Positions 44,061 through 55,358 of a stretch of 64,000 nucleotides of DNA are shown one piece after another (within the stretch, counting starts at the first letter, position 1; each line of letters starts with the position of its first letter). Where the stretch lies: positions 4,526,001-4,590,000 of the forward strand of contig NW_020825289.1 of the NCBI RefSeq assembly GCF_003286085.1, written 5' to 3'. The notes under the pieces are model-generated. The model worked only from the letters and a program-made list of their open reading frames with translations. It did not search any database and was not told the origin of the DNA. A program made the position numbers and the translations under genes. The DNA is from Drosophila persimilis (taxonomy: Eukaryota; Arthropoda; Insecta; Diptera; Drosophilidae).

Positions 44061-44700
44061 CGACGGCGTTCTCGGTGACACCTGTCGGCGTTCCCTCCGC
44101 ATGATTCCCTCCAGTAGTTTGTGACCCCGCAGGGTCCCGAGGCCGCTATCCGACGATCGTCTAAGCGCTCCCGGTGACGCCTGTTGGTGTCTCGCCTGAC
44201 CCCCGTAGTTCCCTAGGTCCCGAAGGTGCTGTCCGGCGATTGCCTAAGCCCTCTCGGCGATACCTGCCCTGTATGATAAAGACTTTCGCAGTAATGTTTA
44301 GCCCGATAGTGTCCCGTGAGTGCTATCCGGCGATTGCCTAGGCACTCTCGGCGATGCTTGCCGGTATCCCCGACCCTCGTAGTAATTCTTAGTTCGACCG
44401 TGTCCCGTAAGTGCTATCCGGCGATTGCCTAGGCACTCTCGGCGATGCTTGTCGATATCCCTGGCCCCCGTAGATACTCTCGGCGATACTTGTCGGTATT
44501 TCCGCATAGCAAAGTCCCCCTTTCCGCGTCGTAGTAATTCTTAGACCGACAGGGTCCCGTAAGTACCGTCCGGCGATAGCCTAGGTACTCTCGGCGGCAC
44601 CTGTCGGTATTATCGCATTGTAAAGACCTCCGTATTGATTCTGAGTTCGGTGGCGACCTGAAGGCTCTATTCGGCGAAACCGACTGCCACGTCCCACGCT
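44060..44700. repeat. Tandem array of 85-150 bp units
   Basis: Five to six units starting GGGTCCCG or GTGTCCCG at about 44131, 44217, 44312, 44402 and 44553, each with a CTATCCGGCGATTGCCTAGGCACTCTCGGCGAT-like core followed by (A/G)CTTG(C/T)CGGTAT and a GTAGTAATTCTTAG spacer. Units 3 and 4 are almost identical. The unit at 44402 contains an extra partial core (ACTCTCGGCGATACTTGTCGGTAT), making it longer. GC-rich, unlike its surroundings. Confidence 0.7.
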
Positions 44701-45380
44701 ACGATCGCTCCCGTCAGCGGGACTGCCGCCCCGTCCCCATCGTCGGTCCGAAATACCGAGTCCCGGCAAATTATAAATATTACTGTAATTTCGACCCTGG
44801 AGTAGACTGAGATATGTACCCCAGCCCAGGATCGCTTCCTTACACAGTAGAAAAATGACGGCGAAATGATGAGCGGAAAAAATGTGGGTGGAGCGGAGCG
44901 TACGCGCAGAGCACGCATTAATTTTAAAATATTACTTACTAAGGATTGCTAGGTTAAGCAGCAAGTCCCAACTCATTGGCCTCTGTGCCACGCCAAGAGC
45001 ACAGCACTGTCGTGCTGCATAAACTTTAATATAATACTAGAAGTACCTTTTCGAGTTTTTTGTTTTTATGTAGTGCACAACGATTAGTAGGACTGATGTT
45101 TTCATCAGAGGTCGACCAGCACGCTATCATTCCGGCTACTGTCTCGTCGGCAAAAGGGTGGTGTTCTGTTTATTTGTCTATTCTGATACCAACGATATTT
45201 TTGTATATTAAAAGAGCATGCAAGACATGTACAAGTACAATTACAGAACCGGAGAGAAACAAAACTTTTGGCCATTAGACTTCACTTACACATATGCACA
45301 CGCACGCGAAACGAACGGATTAAAGGTCGTCCTCAGCTGGAATGAACCACGCCCACCCTTCCATGGTCATAATCTGCCAT
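44701..45380. other. Unassigned non-coding sequence
   Basis: Follows the tandem array. Contains a GAGCGGAGCGTACGCGCAGAGCAC stretch and otherwise AT-rich DNA. No gene and no repeat that I can name. Confidence 0.3.
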
Positions 45381-45399
45381 CTTCCTCTATACTTCATGA

Positions 45400-46440
45400 C
45401 CCCTTTTCTTAAGGGCTCGCTACTACAGGGACTGGGTATCGGAAATCAAGATCAACGTTTAAGGAGACAATTTAAATTTATTCATTAATAGCTAAAATTT
45501 ATATACGTTACTAGCACTTACTCTACCATGCGTGCGACCGAAAATTTGAGCCGATCCCCCTCTGGATTTTCGGTTCGCCACCTTGATGAAACGTTTCGAT
45601 TTAAACACTGGAGTTCTATGACAAAAAGGCACTGAGACCCTCTGAGTCTTAGGGGATAGCACCGATAGACGAATGGTTCATCCGTTTACAAAAAATTATC
45701 GAAAATTGCTTTTCTTTTTCTTTTGATCCGCTCGCGAATCCACGACCCGCTGCTTTCCAACGGCAACTAACTCTTTTTTCAGCTCGTTAGGCCAGCCTTG
45801 GTCGAATTATTATCGCCTCTGCTTCGCTCTAGGTTCTCCTCGTTTATGGTTCCCCTCTGCTATGCATTCCCCTTGCCAGGTGAATTTATGTTGAAGCGGC
45901 GCTCTTTTTGCCTTGAGATTGAACTGAGGATAGGGTGCCAAACCTAAGGGATAGCAAAAGTTCCGACTGCTTAAATACCTGTACTGCTACACCGCTGCAA
46001 AGCTCTCCTCCACTTACCCGCGGATCTGGCCCCAATTTAGCAGCTGAATTTTTCTGCTGACTGCTTTTTTTCTCTTTCTAACAAGCTCGCGCACGTTTCC
46101 GAATCTAAGCAAAAATGTTATTTTACTCTTCACACTTCACTTCAAACCGCTAGGTTGATCAACGTACCTAATTTCTGAGCTTCGCTAGAAGCTACCAGTT
46201 GGCTCAGTGTCCAAGACGAAAAAGAGCGAACGCCATTCTGCCTCGACACTCGGACCCTATTTTCCCTGCTCGCCCCTTCAACTGTCAACTTTCATTACTC
46301 TTTTCTCAGATACGATCTTTGACCTATAGGTGCCGCGTTTATTTTTTCTTCTTCCACCCCCCCAGTGCTGTTAGGACGCACAGTTGTACATGAATTTTGG
46401 TCTGCCGAGAAGATATCCTATTCCCCGAGTGAATTTCCCC
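45400..46440 (-). mobile_element. Possible LTR and leader of an LTR retrotransposon
   Basis: On the minus strand, a segment with an AATAAA box near 46340 is followed at about 46040 by AATTGGGGCCAGATCCGCGGG, which has the form of a primer-binding site (TGG-rich, right after a CTGCTAAA end). The sequence beyond (to about 45400) would be an untranslated leader. No gag or pol is visible, so only an end would remain. Tentative. Confidence 0.25.
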
Positions 46441-46841
46441 CAAGCTACAGGGCTCTTTACATTTAGCATCTTACACTGCCGATCAATAGAATAGACTCAA
46501 TGCATTTTCTATGCGAAATTTCTTTTTAAAAATCAAGACACAAATGAATTTAGCAAAATATATATTTTTAATAGTCAAGATACCTTTACCAAAAAAATTA
46601 AAAATTGGAGTTCTAAATCAAAGGGTTTTTTTTATTTTGGACTTCAGTCCACTTCTTGACCACTATAGCAGTATTGGGGCATTGTTTCGCTGAAAAGTCC
46701 AATGTAATGTCTCAATGATGTTGAAAAAGTAGGGAAATGGCATTTGGGGTAGCGTAGCTCTTTGTAGCGAATGGCATAGCTCGTTTTTAAGTCCGTCTGC
46801 GAGCAAGACTTAACAAGACTTCACTCATCGCTATCGGATTT

Positions 46842-47248
46842 TTATACCCGATACTCAAAATGAGTATTGCGGTATATTAGATTTGTAGTGAAAATGGATG
46901 TGTATAACGTCCAGAAGGAATCGTTTCCGACCCTATAAAGTATATATATTCTTGATCAGCATCAATAGCCGAGTCGATTGAGCCCTGTCTGGCTATCCGT
47001 CCGTCCGTCTGTCCGTCCCTATTAGCGCCTAGTGCTCAAAGACTATAAGAGCTAGAGCAACGATGTTTTGGATACAGAATATTTCAAAACTTCGCCCCGC
47101 CCACTGCCGCCCCCACAAAGGACGAAAATCTGTGGCATCCACAAATTCATAATAGAGAATGACCGTATCTATGAGATTGCTGAATCTTGATCAGATCGGA
47201 TCATTTTTATAGCCAAAAGGAACAAATTAATTTGCAGTGGCTACGCCA
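46842..47248 (+). mobile_element. DINE-1-like Helitron copy G (3' truncated)
   Basis: Starts TATACCCGATACTCAAAATGAGTATT, keeps TTTCCGACCCTATAAAGTATATATATTC and a short GTCY run (46996-47020), then loses internal modules and stops at GCAGTGGCTACGCC near 47248, without the hairpin end. A decayed arrow fragment begins just beyond. Confidence 0.78.
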
Positions 47249-47284
47249 AGGTCCGCCCTGCAATAAAAATATCGAACGAATCGT

Positions 47285-47945
47285 TCGCATCATCGGTACA
47301 GTTCCCAGTCATCGTAGAGCAGGGCGGCCGATGCAAAGCTGTGGGAAGGTGGAGTAGGATATTGAAAGGTTAAGAATTTGGGCAGATATCGTGGCTTTCC
47401 ACTCACCTTGTTGATGTGACACTGAAAGTCTGCTGTCGACCTCATCGTGGCCATTGTCACAGTTGGTTGTACCATCGCAGACCAGAGCCTTTTCCCTGCC
47501 CTCGCCTGAATGTCCGCTGAACTGATGCGCCGGCTGTCCTTTCGTCACAGCGCCTGGAGGCGGATATACAGTCGTTGTTCATGTCACTATTCCCGCCACT
47601 TAAAATTATCTAGCCTTCAGGCCGGATGCACGCCGTTCCACTCCGGTCTTGTCGTCTTGCCGGACACCGGCAGCGGCACATTCGGGCAGTCTGTCGTAGC
47701 TGGGGGCATGCAGAGCATATCCTTGTCGACATCAGTGTGATTGGCCCGTCTTGATCAATGTCCTCTAGTGTTCCAGTCGCTCCAGTACACGTAGTCCTAG
47801 CTGTCAACCAGTCGTCTCGTCTCCAATCGAATCTGAGCTTCCGGCCATGATTATAGCTCGGATCCGTTCCGCTCGGAGTCCGAGGGAAGGGGGCGACCTC
47901 TGTCCGTCTGACCACCCCTTCCAGGATGCGCGCCCTCGGCATTGT
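47285..47945 (-). pseudogene. arr: Fragment of arrow (LRP5/6) with retained intron
   Basis: Minus strand. Pieces of an LDL-receptor-family protein in shifting frames: DYVYWSDWNTRGH (YWTD beta-propeller motif), a cysteine-rich EGF-like piece, NNDCISASRRCDERT and LVCDGTTNCDNGHDE (two LDL-receptor class A repeats), then FQCHINK. A GTGAGT donor at 47406 and CCCACAG acceptor give a 68-nt intron (47406-47339), followed by FASAALLYDDWELYR, matching the class A repeat CISAALLCDGWENC that I recall from Drosophila Arrow. Premature stops, frame slips and lost cysteines show decay. Intron retention means DNA-level duplication. It abuts the truncated end of DINE-1 copy G. The family is clear; the assignment to arrow over another LRP rests on the last class A repeat. 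Confidence 0.65.
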
Positions 47946-47954
47946 CCACTCTGC

Positions 47955-48900
47955 AAAGGAAAATATTCCTCGATTTTGATATTCCGTTGAATATTACTAG
48001 CTAAATAGAGCTCTTAGCTCTGCCCACATCATTTTAGCCCATTGATGAATCAATTTTCTACTTAACTGGCTTATTTTTATTACTTGCTTTTATTGTATTT
48101 TGACTAAAACAAGGTTTATTTATTTTTTGCTGGTATTTAAGGACATGATGCGCGCATAGGTCTTTGTGCACCCTATTTCGTTAATTTTATATGTAGATCA
48201 AACGCAATTTATTAAGACCTTTTCTCAAATTGATATGTTTTCGACTTATTCATGTGTATTATTAGTATCTTGTATATATTTATATCGATCCTGAGCCTTG
48301 GAAGACAAACGTATTCACAATTCTATAACATCCATTACCCCCAGGGTATGTGTGCATGGAATTAGCAGCATGTTTGTGTATGGAACGAGACTCATTGCTG
48401 CTAAAGCTAACTGGGGCGAAACGACCAATTCTTTGTTCCGTTGAATAATACTATCTATATGGAACATTTAGCCATGCCCACTCAATTTTGTACGATTGAT
48501 GAATCAATTCTATACATGATTGGTCTATTCGAAAAACTTGCATTTATAGGATTTCTATATAACATTGAAAATGAAATTAATAGATTGATGAAATTGACAA
48601 AAATACCATGGGAGCGCGGCGAAAACCATTATTTCTACAGTATGACCCTCAGAAATATACCAAAATATACCGTCTCATTTAAAAATATACGTAAATATAC
48701 TGATTTCGATATTCCGTGGAATATTCAGGCCATGCCCACATAGTTTTATCCGATTAATGAATCAATTTTCTACTTAACTGGCTTATTCTGATTACTTGCT
48801 TTTATTGGATCTCTATATACCGTTGAAAATGAAATTTAATAGATTGATGAAATTAGCAAAATACACCATTATATACCGATATACGTGGCGTCTCGTTATA
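47955..48900. repeat. AT-rich interspersed repeat, copy 4 (mosaic), upstream of the NDUFAF3 homologue
   Basis: Opens with TATTCCTCGATTTTGATATTCCGTTGAATATTACTAGC, continues with TGCCCACATCATTTTAGCC, and near 48650 restarts with TATGACCCTCAGAAATATACCAAAATATACCGTCTC, AAAAATATACG and a second GCCATGCCCACATAGTTTTATCC unit. Two partial copies are therefore joined. Same family as at 8250. Confidence 0.58.
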
Positions 48901-49179
48901 AATAGATATAAATAAATTAAATATGCCGCTATAAACCGAAAAAATTGGTTCTGATCGCCCTGATCGGATCGGCTTTCGTTACCGACTATAGAGGAACTAT
49001 CCATCATACAATTTTTAAATGATATTCACAGAGTAAATTCTTTTGGACAAACTCTATTGAACTAGTTCATTACTGAACTAAAATAATTTAATTTATAAAT
49101 GTTATCCAGCACTGTATAATAATATAATACTAAAATAAACAATTTAATTTGATTTAAATATTAATTGTATAGACCAAAA

Positions 49180-49912
49180 ATGATTGCGCAAACATTAAGA
49201 GCCGTTGCTCAAAGAAGCCGGAGCTTCGTCTTTCCACACGGCTCCTGTCGTATGCTGCACAGCGGCATGGCTGTTAACTTCAGCAAGGCATACGACTACG
49301 ATGGCAAAACAAAAGTCACAATATTCAATACAGAAACGGACCTAGGACTTATGATTACTGGTTATAGTCAATATGGGTTCAGACTCAACAACGACATGGT
49401 CCTAATTGGTCCAATCAGTGTTTTTCCTAGGTACGTAGAACATTCCCACCAAGGGCGGTCGAATTATGTAAACATGCACATGCAATTGGTTTCCCTATGG
49501 TTTCATTTCAGGTCAGTCCTTTCTTGGAATGTAAACACGTTCGAGGACATCAACGAAGAAAGCCTCAGCTTGTTCCCTACTCTGGATCCGAAAATTGATG
49601 TTCTCATAATTGGTATTGGAGACCAAAGCCCGTCGCCGCCGCTGTCCAAGCGGATCATAGAGTTCATGAAGAAACACAAAATAAACGTTGAGGTTCTTCG
49701 AACGGAGCAGGTGAGTTTGTATGCCAAGTGACAATACCTGAACAGTAGATAATATCCACTACTTTTTTCAGGCTTGTGCTACCTTCAACTTTCTTAATGC
49801 TGAGAACAGAATGGTGGCATGCGCGCTCATACCACCCCTGCATATATCGTATAATGAGAACGACATTCTGCAAACGAAGCTAAAGCAGAAGGAACTGTAT
49901 GAGACCGATTAA
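49180..49912 (+). CDS. NDUFAF3-like mitochondrial complex I assembly factor
   Basis: Spliced: 49180-49430, 49512-49709 (donor GTGAGT at 49711; exon ends with GAGCAG at 49710), 49772-49912; GT-AG introns of 81 and 61 nt. The product starts MIAQTLRAVAQRSRSF, an Arg-rich mitochondrial presequence, followed by NVNTFEDINEESLSLF, LDPKIDVLIIGIGDQ and RIIEFMKKHKINVEVLRTEQAC, then TFNFLNAENRMVACALIPP: the Mth938/DUF498 fold typical of NDUFAF3, which helps assemble respiratory complex I in the inner membrane. In D. melanogaster this should be CG5569. An upstream in-frame TTG at 49165 is not needed as a start. A LOA-type retrotransposon begins only about 75 bp downstream, so the 3' UTR is either very short or has been invaded. 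Confidence 0.92.
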
Positions 49913-49986
49913 ACGGACTGTTTTCGTTTTTCTTATGTAAGGGTGCTGTTTGTATAATATTTGCGTCATTGTTAGGAATTAAACGA

Positions 49987-52900
49987 AGGTTAGATTAACC
50001 CGGTCGGCTCTCAGCGCGGCCACGCATAGGCCAGTATGGCCCTTAGTTATCCTGATAATGGGGGTATAAACCATCGCGGTCATCGAGAATTTACAGTCCT
50101 TTCGTGGTAGGTGCAGTAGGTAGTGGCTAAGTTTCTCGTTGCATTCCTTGCACATTATTTTCGAGGTTCTGCAGGTGGTGGTACTCCTCCACCTGCTTTC
50201 GGTTTATGATCTGGCCTGCTTCTCTAGATCGCTTTGCAGAGTTCTAAGGGAGACAGGCACGTTCTCGGTTCTCATATTCGCCAGCCGGAAGCCTTCATTA
50301 GCTAGTACGATGGCTGGGAAGTAGATCCGCACTGACTTTGTCGGGCTTAGGGTGTCTAGTGCCTGCTTGTCAAGACGCTTCTGCATCTGACCGCGGACGC
50401 CTGCATGGATCTAATTTCCGCTTGGCTGTCGACGAATAGATTGACCGCATCATGTGCTCGCTCTATACGCTGCGCGACCTCTGCTGCTTTCATGATGGCG
50501 AAAGCTTCCGCATGGAATATGCTGCATCCGTCCGGTAGCTTATACTACAGCCTTATCGCAGGGTCTGTGCAGTATAAGCTCCTACTTCTCCGTCCATCTT
50601 AGATCCGTCCGTATATATGTTGAGCTTGGTCCCTTCCCTTTTCCCAGTCTTCGGGTCCCAGAGATGAGATAGTTTTAATGTCGAGGCAAGTTTGGGGGGT
50701 CATATAATCAGTAGATCTGGTCATGTCCCCGCTGATTGAACTATGCCCGTATCCTTGTGGCGACATTTTTCTGATGGCCTTCTTCACCCTTTAGAGTACA
50801 TTGGGTTTCCATGCCAGGTATGCTTAGGTATTTTTCCTGTGTTTTTGGGGTCAGCCTACTTTGGTCAATTTTCGGGGGCGTCCATATACCTTGCAGGTAC
50901 CTTGCACCTCTTGGTAAAGAGAATGAGGTCCGTCTTGCCCGCGTTGATACTGAGTCCTACCTCTTCCGCCCACTCACGTATCTCCCGGAGTGTACGTTCC
51001 ATTAAGGAGCTGAGGGGCGATGGACATACACCCGTAATAAGTATGCTTATGTCATCTTCATAAGCTGTTATTTTTGGGGCCTTCCTTTTAAATCTCTTGA
51101 TGAGGTCGTCGACCACCAGATTTCACAGGAGTCGCGACAGGACTCCACCCTGAGGTGTGCCTCTGTGAGCCCCTTTAACCATGGAATCGGTGCCCCACTC
51201 CGGTTGCACACATCTAAAACTTAGGAGGTTCTTGATCCAAAGGTTGATTGCTGGGCGTGTGTTATTCGCTTCTACGCGATTCGTTATTGCTGCTGTGGCC
51301 ACGTTATTGAATGCTCAGGAGATGTTGACAAATACTCCCAGTGCATACTTTTTATTGTGAAGGGCGTTCTCGATGGTGGCTACTAACGAGTGTAGTGCAT
51401 CTCCACCGATTTCCCTTTGGTGTAGGCATGTTGGTTAGTTGACATCAGTCCCTCAACCGCATTCCTGATGTGTAAATTAAACAGCTTTTCCAGTGTTTTT
51501 AGTAGAGCGGAGGTAAGGCTTATCGGTCTGTAATCTTTGGGACTCACATGACAGCACTTTCCTGCCTTTGGAAGGAAGACAACTCTCGAGGTTCTCCATT
51601 GGATAGGGATATAGCCCGTACTTTCCAATGCAGTGTATATTGCTGAGAGCCATGGGGTGATAACCTCTTTGGCCACCTGCATCATGGTTGGGAATATCCC
51701 TTCCAGTCCTGGTGCTTTTATGCCCGCGAAGGGGTCTATAGCCCAGTGGATTTTTTTAGTGGTTAACAGGTCTGTTTGGGGGTGTTGTTCCTCGGTTGCT
51801 AGGTCCATGCTCTTCCGCTTCGGTGACCTTGGTGCATCCAGGGAATTGCGCCTCCTTTAGTACGATAGGACTTCTCTACTGCCCTCTGTCCACTGTCCGT
51901 TATATAGTTTTAATTGACACTGTACTGTGGGCTGCTTTGAGAGCAGCTTCTGGAGCATAGCGGTTTCAGGCATTTTCTCGATGTTGCAGCAGAACTTCCG
52001 CCACGAGTTCCTGTGTGCCGTACGTATTTTCTTCTTGTAGCTACTAAGTAGGATTTTGTATTCCTCATTGACGATCTCTTTGTTCCCTTTTGTGGCGATC
52101 TTAGAGAATTCCTTGAAGTTGTTCCTTTGGGGAGAAAGATATCGGTTCCACCATTGTGGCTTGGACCTCTTCTTTGTTCTTGAGGGGTTAAATGGTAGGC
52201 ATCCAGTAACTCCTTGAATAGCGTCTCTAGGGACTTCTCTATATCCATTTCAGTTTTCACTGAGCCCGGTTTCGAAGTATGTGCCTTTTTAAACTTTACC
52301 CAGTTTGTATTCCGGGGTATCTATAGACTGTTATCTTCGAAGTGTGTTTGAACTCGCACTTAAACTGAATGTACTTATGGTCCGAGAAGGATGGACTTTC
52401 GAGGACTCTCCAGCCAGATACCAAGGTACTCTTTCCCGTGACGAGAGTTATGTCGTGCACGTTTGACGAGGTGGGACCTACGAATGTGTGTTCCTGCCCC
52501 ACGTATGCTAGTGGATAATATAAAGTGTAGGAGTGACTCATATCATTGATGTCGGGGCTTCCCCACTTATTGTGATGGGCTCAACCACGAAGAGATGAGA
52601 CCGCGAAAACTCACGACACGCGCCAACGGCAAATCCGCCAAGTCGGCAAAGCGCGACTGGGATGACCCAGTCGACACACGATCACCAAGTAAGCGAAATG
52701 CCATCCCTGCGTATTGATAAGCGCCGGCCTGGAACCAGATAGGAGCTTACGAAGAAACCCGGCCCCGAGTACAGACGTTGTACCAATCTTAGAACTTAAG
52801 AAAGTGCTAAAAGTATTTATAATAAAGTGTCCAATTATCTAAATAATATCAACAGCGTAAGTCATTCCAAAGAGCCGAGGCGAAGCTACCCCACCTCACG

Positions 52901-53382
52901 TCCACATACACCATTCGATACACACTACTAGCAACTCTCGCCCTAGCCCCGATCCATCCTCTCTACGAGAGGCCAACCCTGCGTCTCCCTCAAAGTTCCA
53001 TCCACTTCTACAAATTTCTTGTGGATTGACCCCTGGACGTGACTGAGCTTACCTCGGCCTGAAATAGGTCCATCACAACATCTCCTCCACCTTGTTAGCG
53101 AATAAACCGTTGCTCAGCCCATTCTATCGTGGATTTCTCCCCTTGGGATATATCCACCCTGCCTTGGAGCCGGCTATTGAGCTTTTGCCTTCATCCCCTC
53201 CCTGGAACGCTTCCGCCCGAGTTATTGACCGGTTAATATTTTTCGGGGGAGCTTCCCCTAGTGTTTTATGGCTGTCCGCCAGGCACCTCTAGCCATGGCC
53301 CTGGTTCAGTTCACTGCATTACCTCGGACAGAGCAAGCAAGAAGGCATTACCCTTGCCTCAGCTAGAGGATTTTCGCCAGCC
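49987..53382 (-). mobile_element. LOA/Bilbo-type non-LTR retrotransposon, copy 4
   Basis: Same subfamily as copy 1, in reverse. The 3' end at 49987-50100 matches copy 1's end (TAACCCGG..., CCTTAGTTATCC). The RT region between about 52260 and 50880 is broken by stops and frameshifts; the catalytic box reads YEDD instead of YADD (ITAYEDDISILI near 51060). Endonuclease pieces reach about 52590 (SFSDHKYIQ, GSPDINDMSH). Between about 52590 and 53070 a foreign segment replaces the rest of the endonuclease and most of ORF1; beyond it a piece of ORF1 and the 5' leader resume (53075-53382) up to the shared GGCTGGCGAAAATCCTCTAG boundary. Confidence 0.83.
52590..53070. mobile_element. LTR-like insert inside LOA copy 4
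   Basis: About 480 bp unrelated to the LOA element on either side. On the plus strand it has a TATAA-like/poly(A)-like GTATTTATAATAAAGTG at about 52816-52831, an inverted CTCTACGAGAG near 52964 and Cys/Pro-like CT-rich sequence, all common in retroviral-type LTRs of flies. No target duplication is clear, since part of the host element is deleted at the same place. Unclassified. Confidence 0.3.
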
Positions 53383-53503
53383 GGAATTAAACGAACATTT
53401 AATTTCAAATTTCTTTACTCGTAGACATAGTTTTAAGTGTATAAAAGCTAAGGCATCAAACTGCAGTCAAACTGCACTTTCCTTTGTTGATTTGATTTCG
53501 ATT

Positions 53504-54998
53504 TCAGTCGGCTGTTGCGCCAGGATAGCGCTCGATAAGCATGGCAACGCCCTGGCCGCCGGCTGCACAAGCTGCGACCACACCAAGCTTGCCATCTTCG
53601 CGAACCAAGCGGTTCGCAGTGTGCATGCACAGACGGACACCAGTTGCGGCAAATGGATGTCCGATGGACAGGGATCCGCCCCAGTTATTCCATTTGGACA
53701 GATCTGGTGAGCCCAACTTTTCGCTCAGGCCCAGATATGTTTTGCAGAACCAATCCGAGTCCAAGGCCTTCAGATTGGCCACAATTTGACCGGCAAAAGC
53801 TTCATGGATCTCCCACGAGTCAATGTCTTTCAAAGTGAGACCGGCTTTTTTCAAAAGTTTCGGAATCCCGTAGGCGGGTCCCAGTAACAGTTGATCGACG
53901 GGATCTTGCGACACGTACAGGAAATCGCGCAGGTAGGCCTTCGGCTTAAGGCCAAGCTGTTTTGCTTTCTCCTCAGTCATGATCAAACAAGCAGAGGCAC
54001 CATCGGTCAGAAATGAGGCATTAGCGGCTGTAACCGTGCCATAGGGTTTCACAAAAGCCGGCCTCAACTTCGCCAAGCTTTCGGGGGTTGACACACGAAT
54101 GCCGTTGTCTTTGTCCACTACCTGATCAACGCCTTGCACCTTGAATGGAACCAGATCCGTGAAGTAGCCCTTCTCCTGTGCTTCCTTTGCCAACGTGTGC
54201 GATCTCAGGGCGTACTCATCCTGCTCGCCGCGGGAAACATTAAATGCGGATGCCAGACGATCCGCCGAGTGTCCCATTGTCTCGCCAGACGAAAACTCGG
54301 CCACAGCTGGCAATTCGGGGGCCAAGAAGCCAGGCCTGAATGTCGACAGCAACGCCAAACGCTGCCCAAGAGTTTTTGCCTTGTTCGCCTTTAGCATAAG
54401 ACCGCGCATCTTGCGAGAATGGCGAATGGGAACGTCTGACATAAACTCAACGCCACCAGCCACAATAACATCGTATGTGTTGGTTGCAATCAAGCCCATG
54501 CCCGTTGTTATTGCCTGCACAGAGCGGGATGTCAAGAGTTACTATGCAATTAAAGGAATAACTTTGATGGGATTACCGCATTGGAGCTGATGCAAGCCAT
54601 TGTGACCGTGTGGGCGGGTGTTTTATTGCTGAACCCAGCTGCGAGTGCTGCCTCGCGTGCGATATTGGAAGTCTTCACTTCTTGGATGACGCTGCCATAG
54701 ACTATATAGTCGATGAGCTCTTTGTCAAGTCGATTCTTTTGCAACAGCGATCTGTATAGGTATATTAGAGTCAAATACATGTCAAAACGTAAACCAAAAA
54801 TATACCAAAGACTTACAAAAGAGAGTGTCGGGCCAATTCGTGCGGCATAAGTTTCGAGTAGGAGGTTCCGGAAGTCAAAAATGGTGTACGGACACCATCA
54901 ACAAGCACCACATTTTGACTGTTCCTCTGCTTGGGTTGGGGTGCCGCCACCGCGGCCGACAGGGCTCTGCATTGAACTATATTAATTTGTACAAACAA
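53504..54998 (-). CDS. Thiolase: Mitochondrial trifunctional protein beta subunit, 3-ketoacyl-CoA thiolase
   Basis: Catalyses the last step of long-chain fatty-acid beta-oxidation, splitting 3-ketoacyl-CoA with CoA, as the beta subunit (HADHB type) of the mitochondrial trifunctional protein. Spliced on the minus strand: 54998-54817, 54751-54577, about 54514-53504, giving 455 aa. The N-terminus ([21 protein letters not shown]) is a mitochondrial presequence. Thiolase landmarks: [10 protein letters not shown], the nucleophile Cys in [28 protein letters not shown], the [12 protein letters not shown] histidine block, [12 protein letters not shown], and the second catalytic Cys in [15 protein letters not shown]. 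Frame is intact throughout. The 3' side lies about 120 bp from the 5' end of LOA copy 4. From memory the fly gene is CG4581 at 60A. Confidence 0.95.
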
Positions 54999-55358
54999 AA
55001 ATTTATTTCCATTATTAGGCTATTATTATGTATTGCATAGGCAACCAAACTATGGCATTGCAAAATAAAGTCTATCTATGATAAGCTTCAGACGTCATAG
55101 TAGCTTTCCAAAAGGGTGACGGGGACACCTCCATCCGTTGAGATCTTGGACTTTGGCCCTTTAAGATTTGTCCGTTGCCGGAGAGCCAAAGTCCAGTGCT
55201 GTGCCTCTGCTTGTCTTATGCAAATAACATGCTATTCCTTCCAACACATACCTTTTCTGGATATGTTCAAGATGTTAAGGCCATTGCTTTTGCGGCCCAA
55301 AATGCAGATATTTAAACTCATTTTACTTTTTGCTTTCAAAGTGCAGCTGTTGTGTCCA
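54999..55358. other. Upstream region of thiolase
   Basis: Non-coding DNA between the thiolase start and the next repeat copy. Promoter elements of thiolase should lie here. The 82-codon ORF at 55116 shows no family resemblance. Confidence 0.4.
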
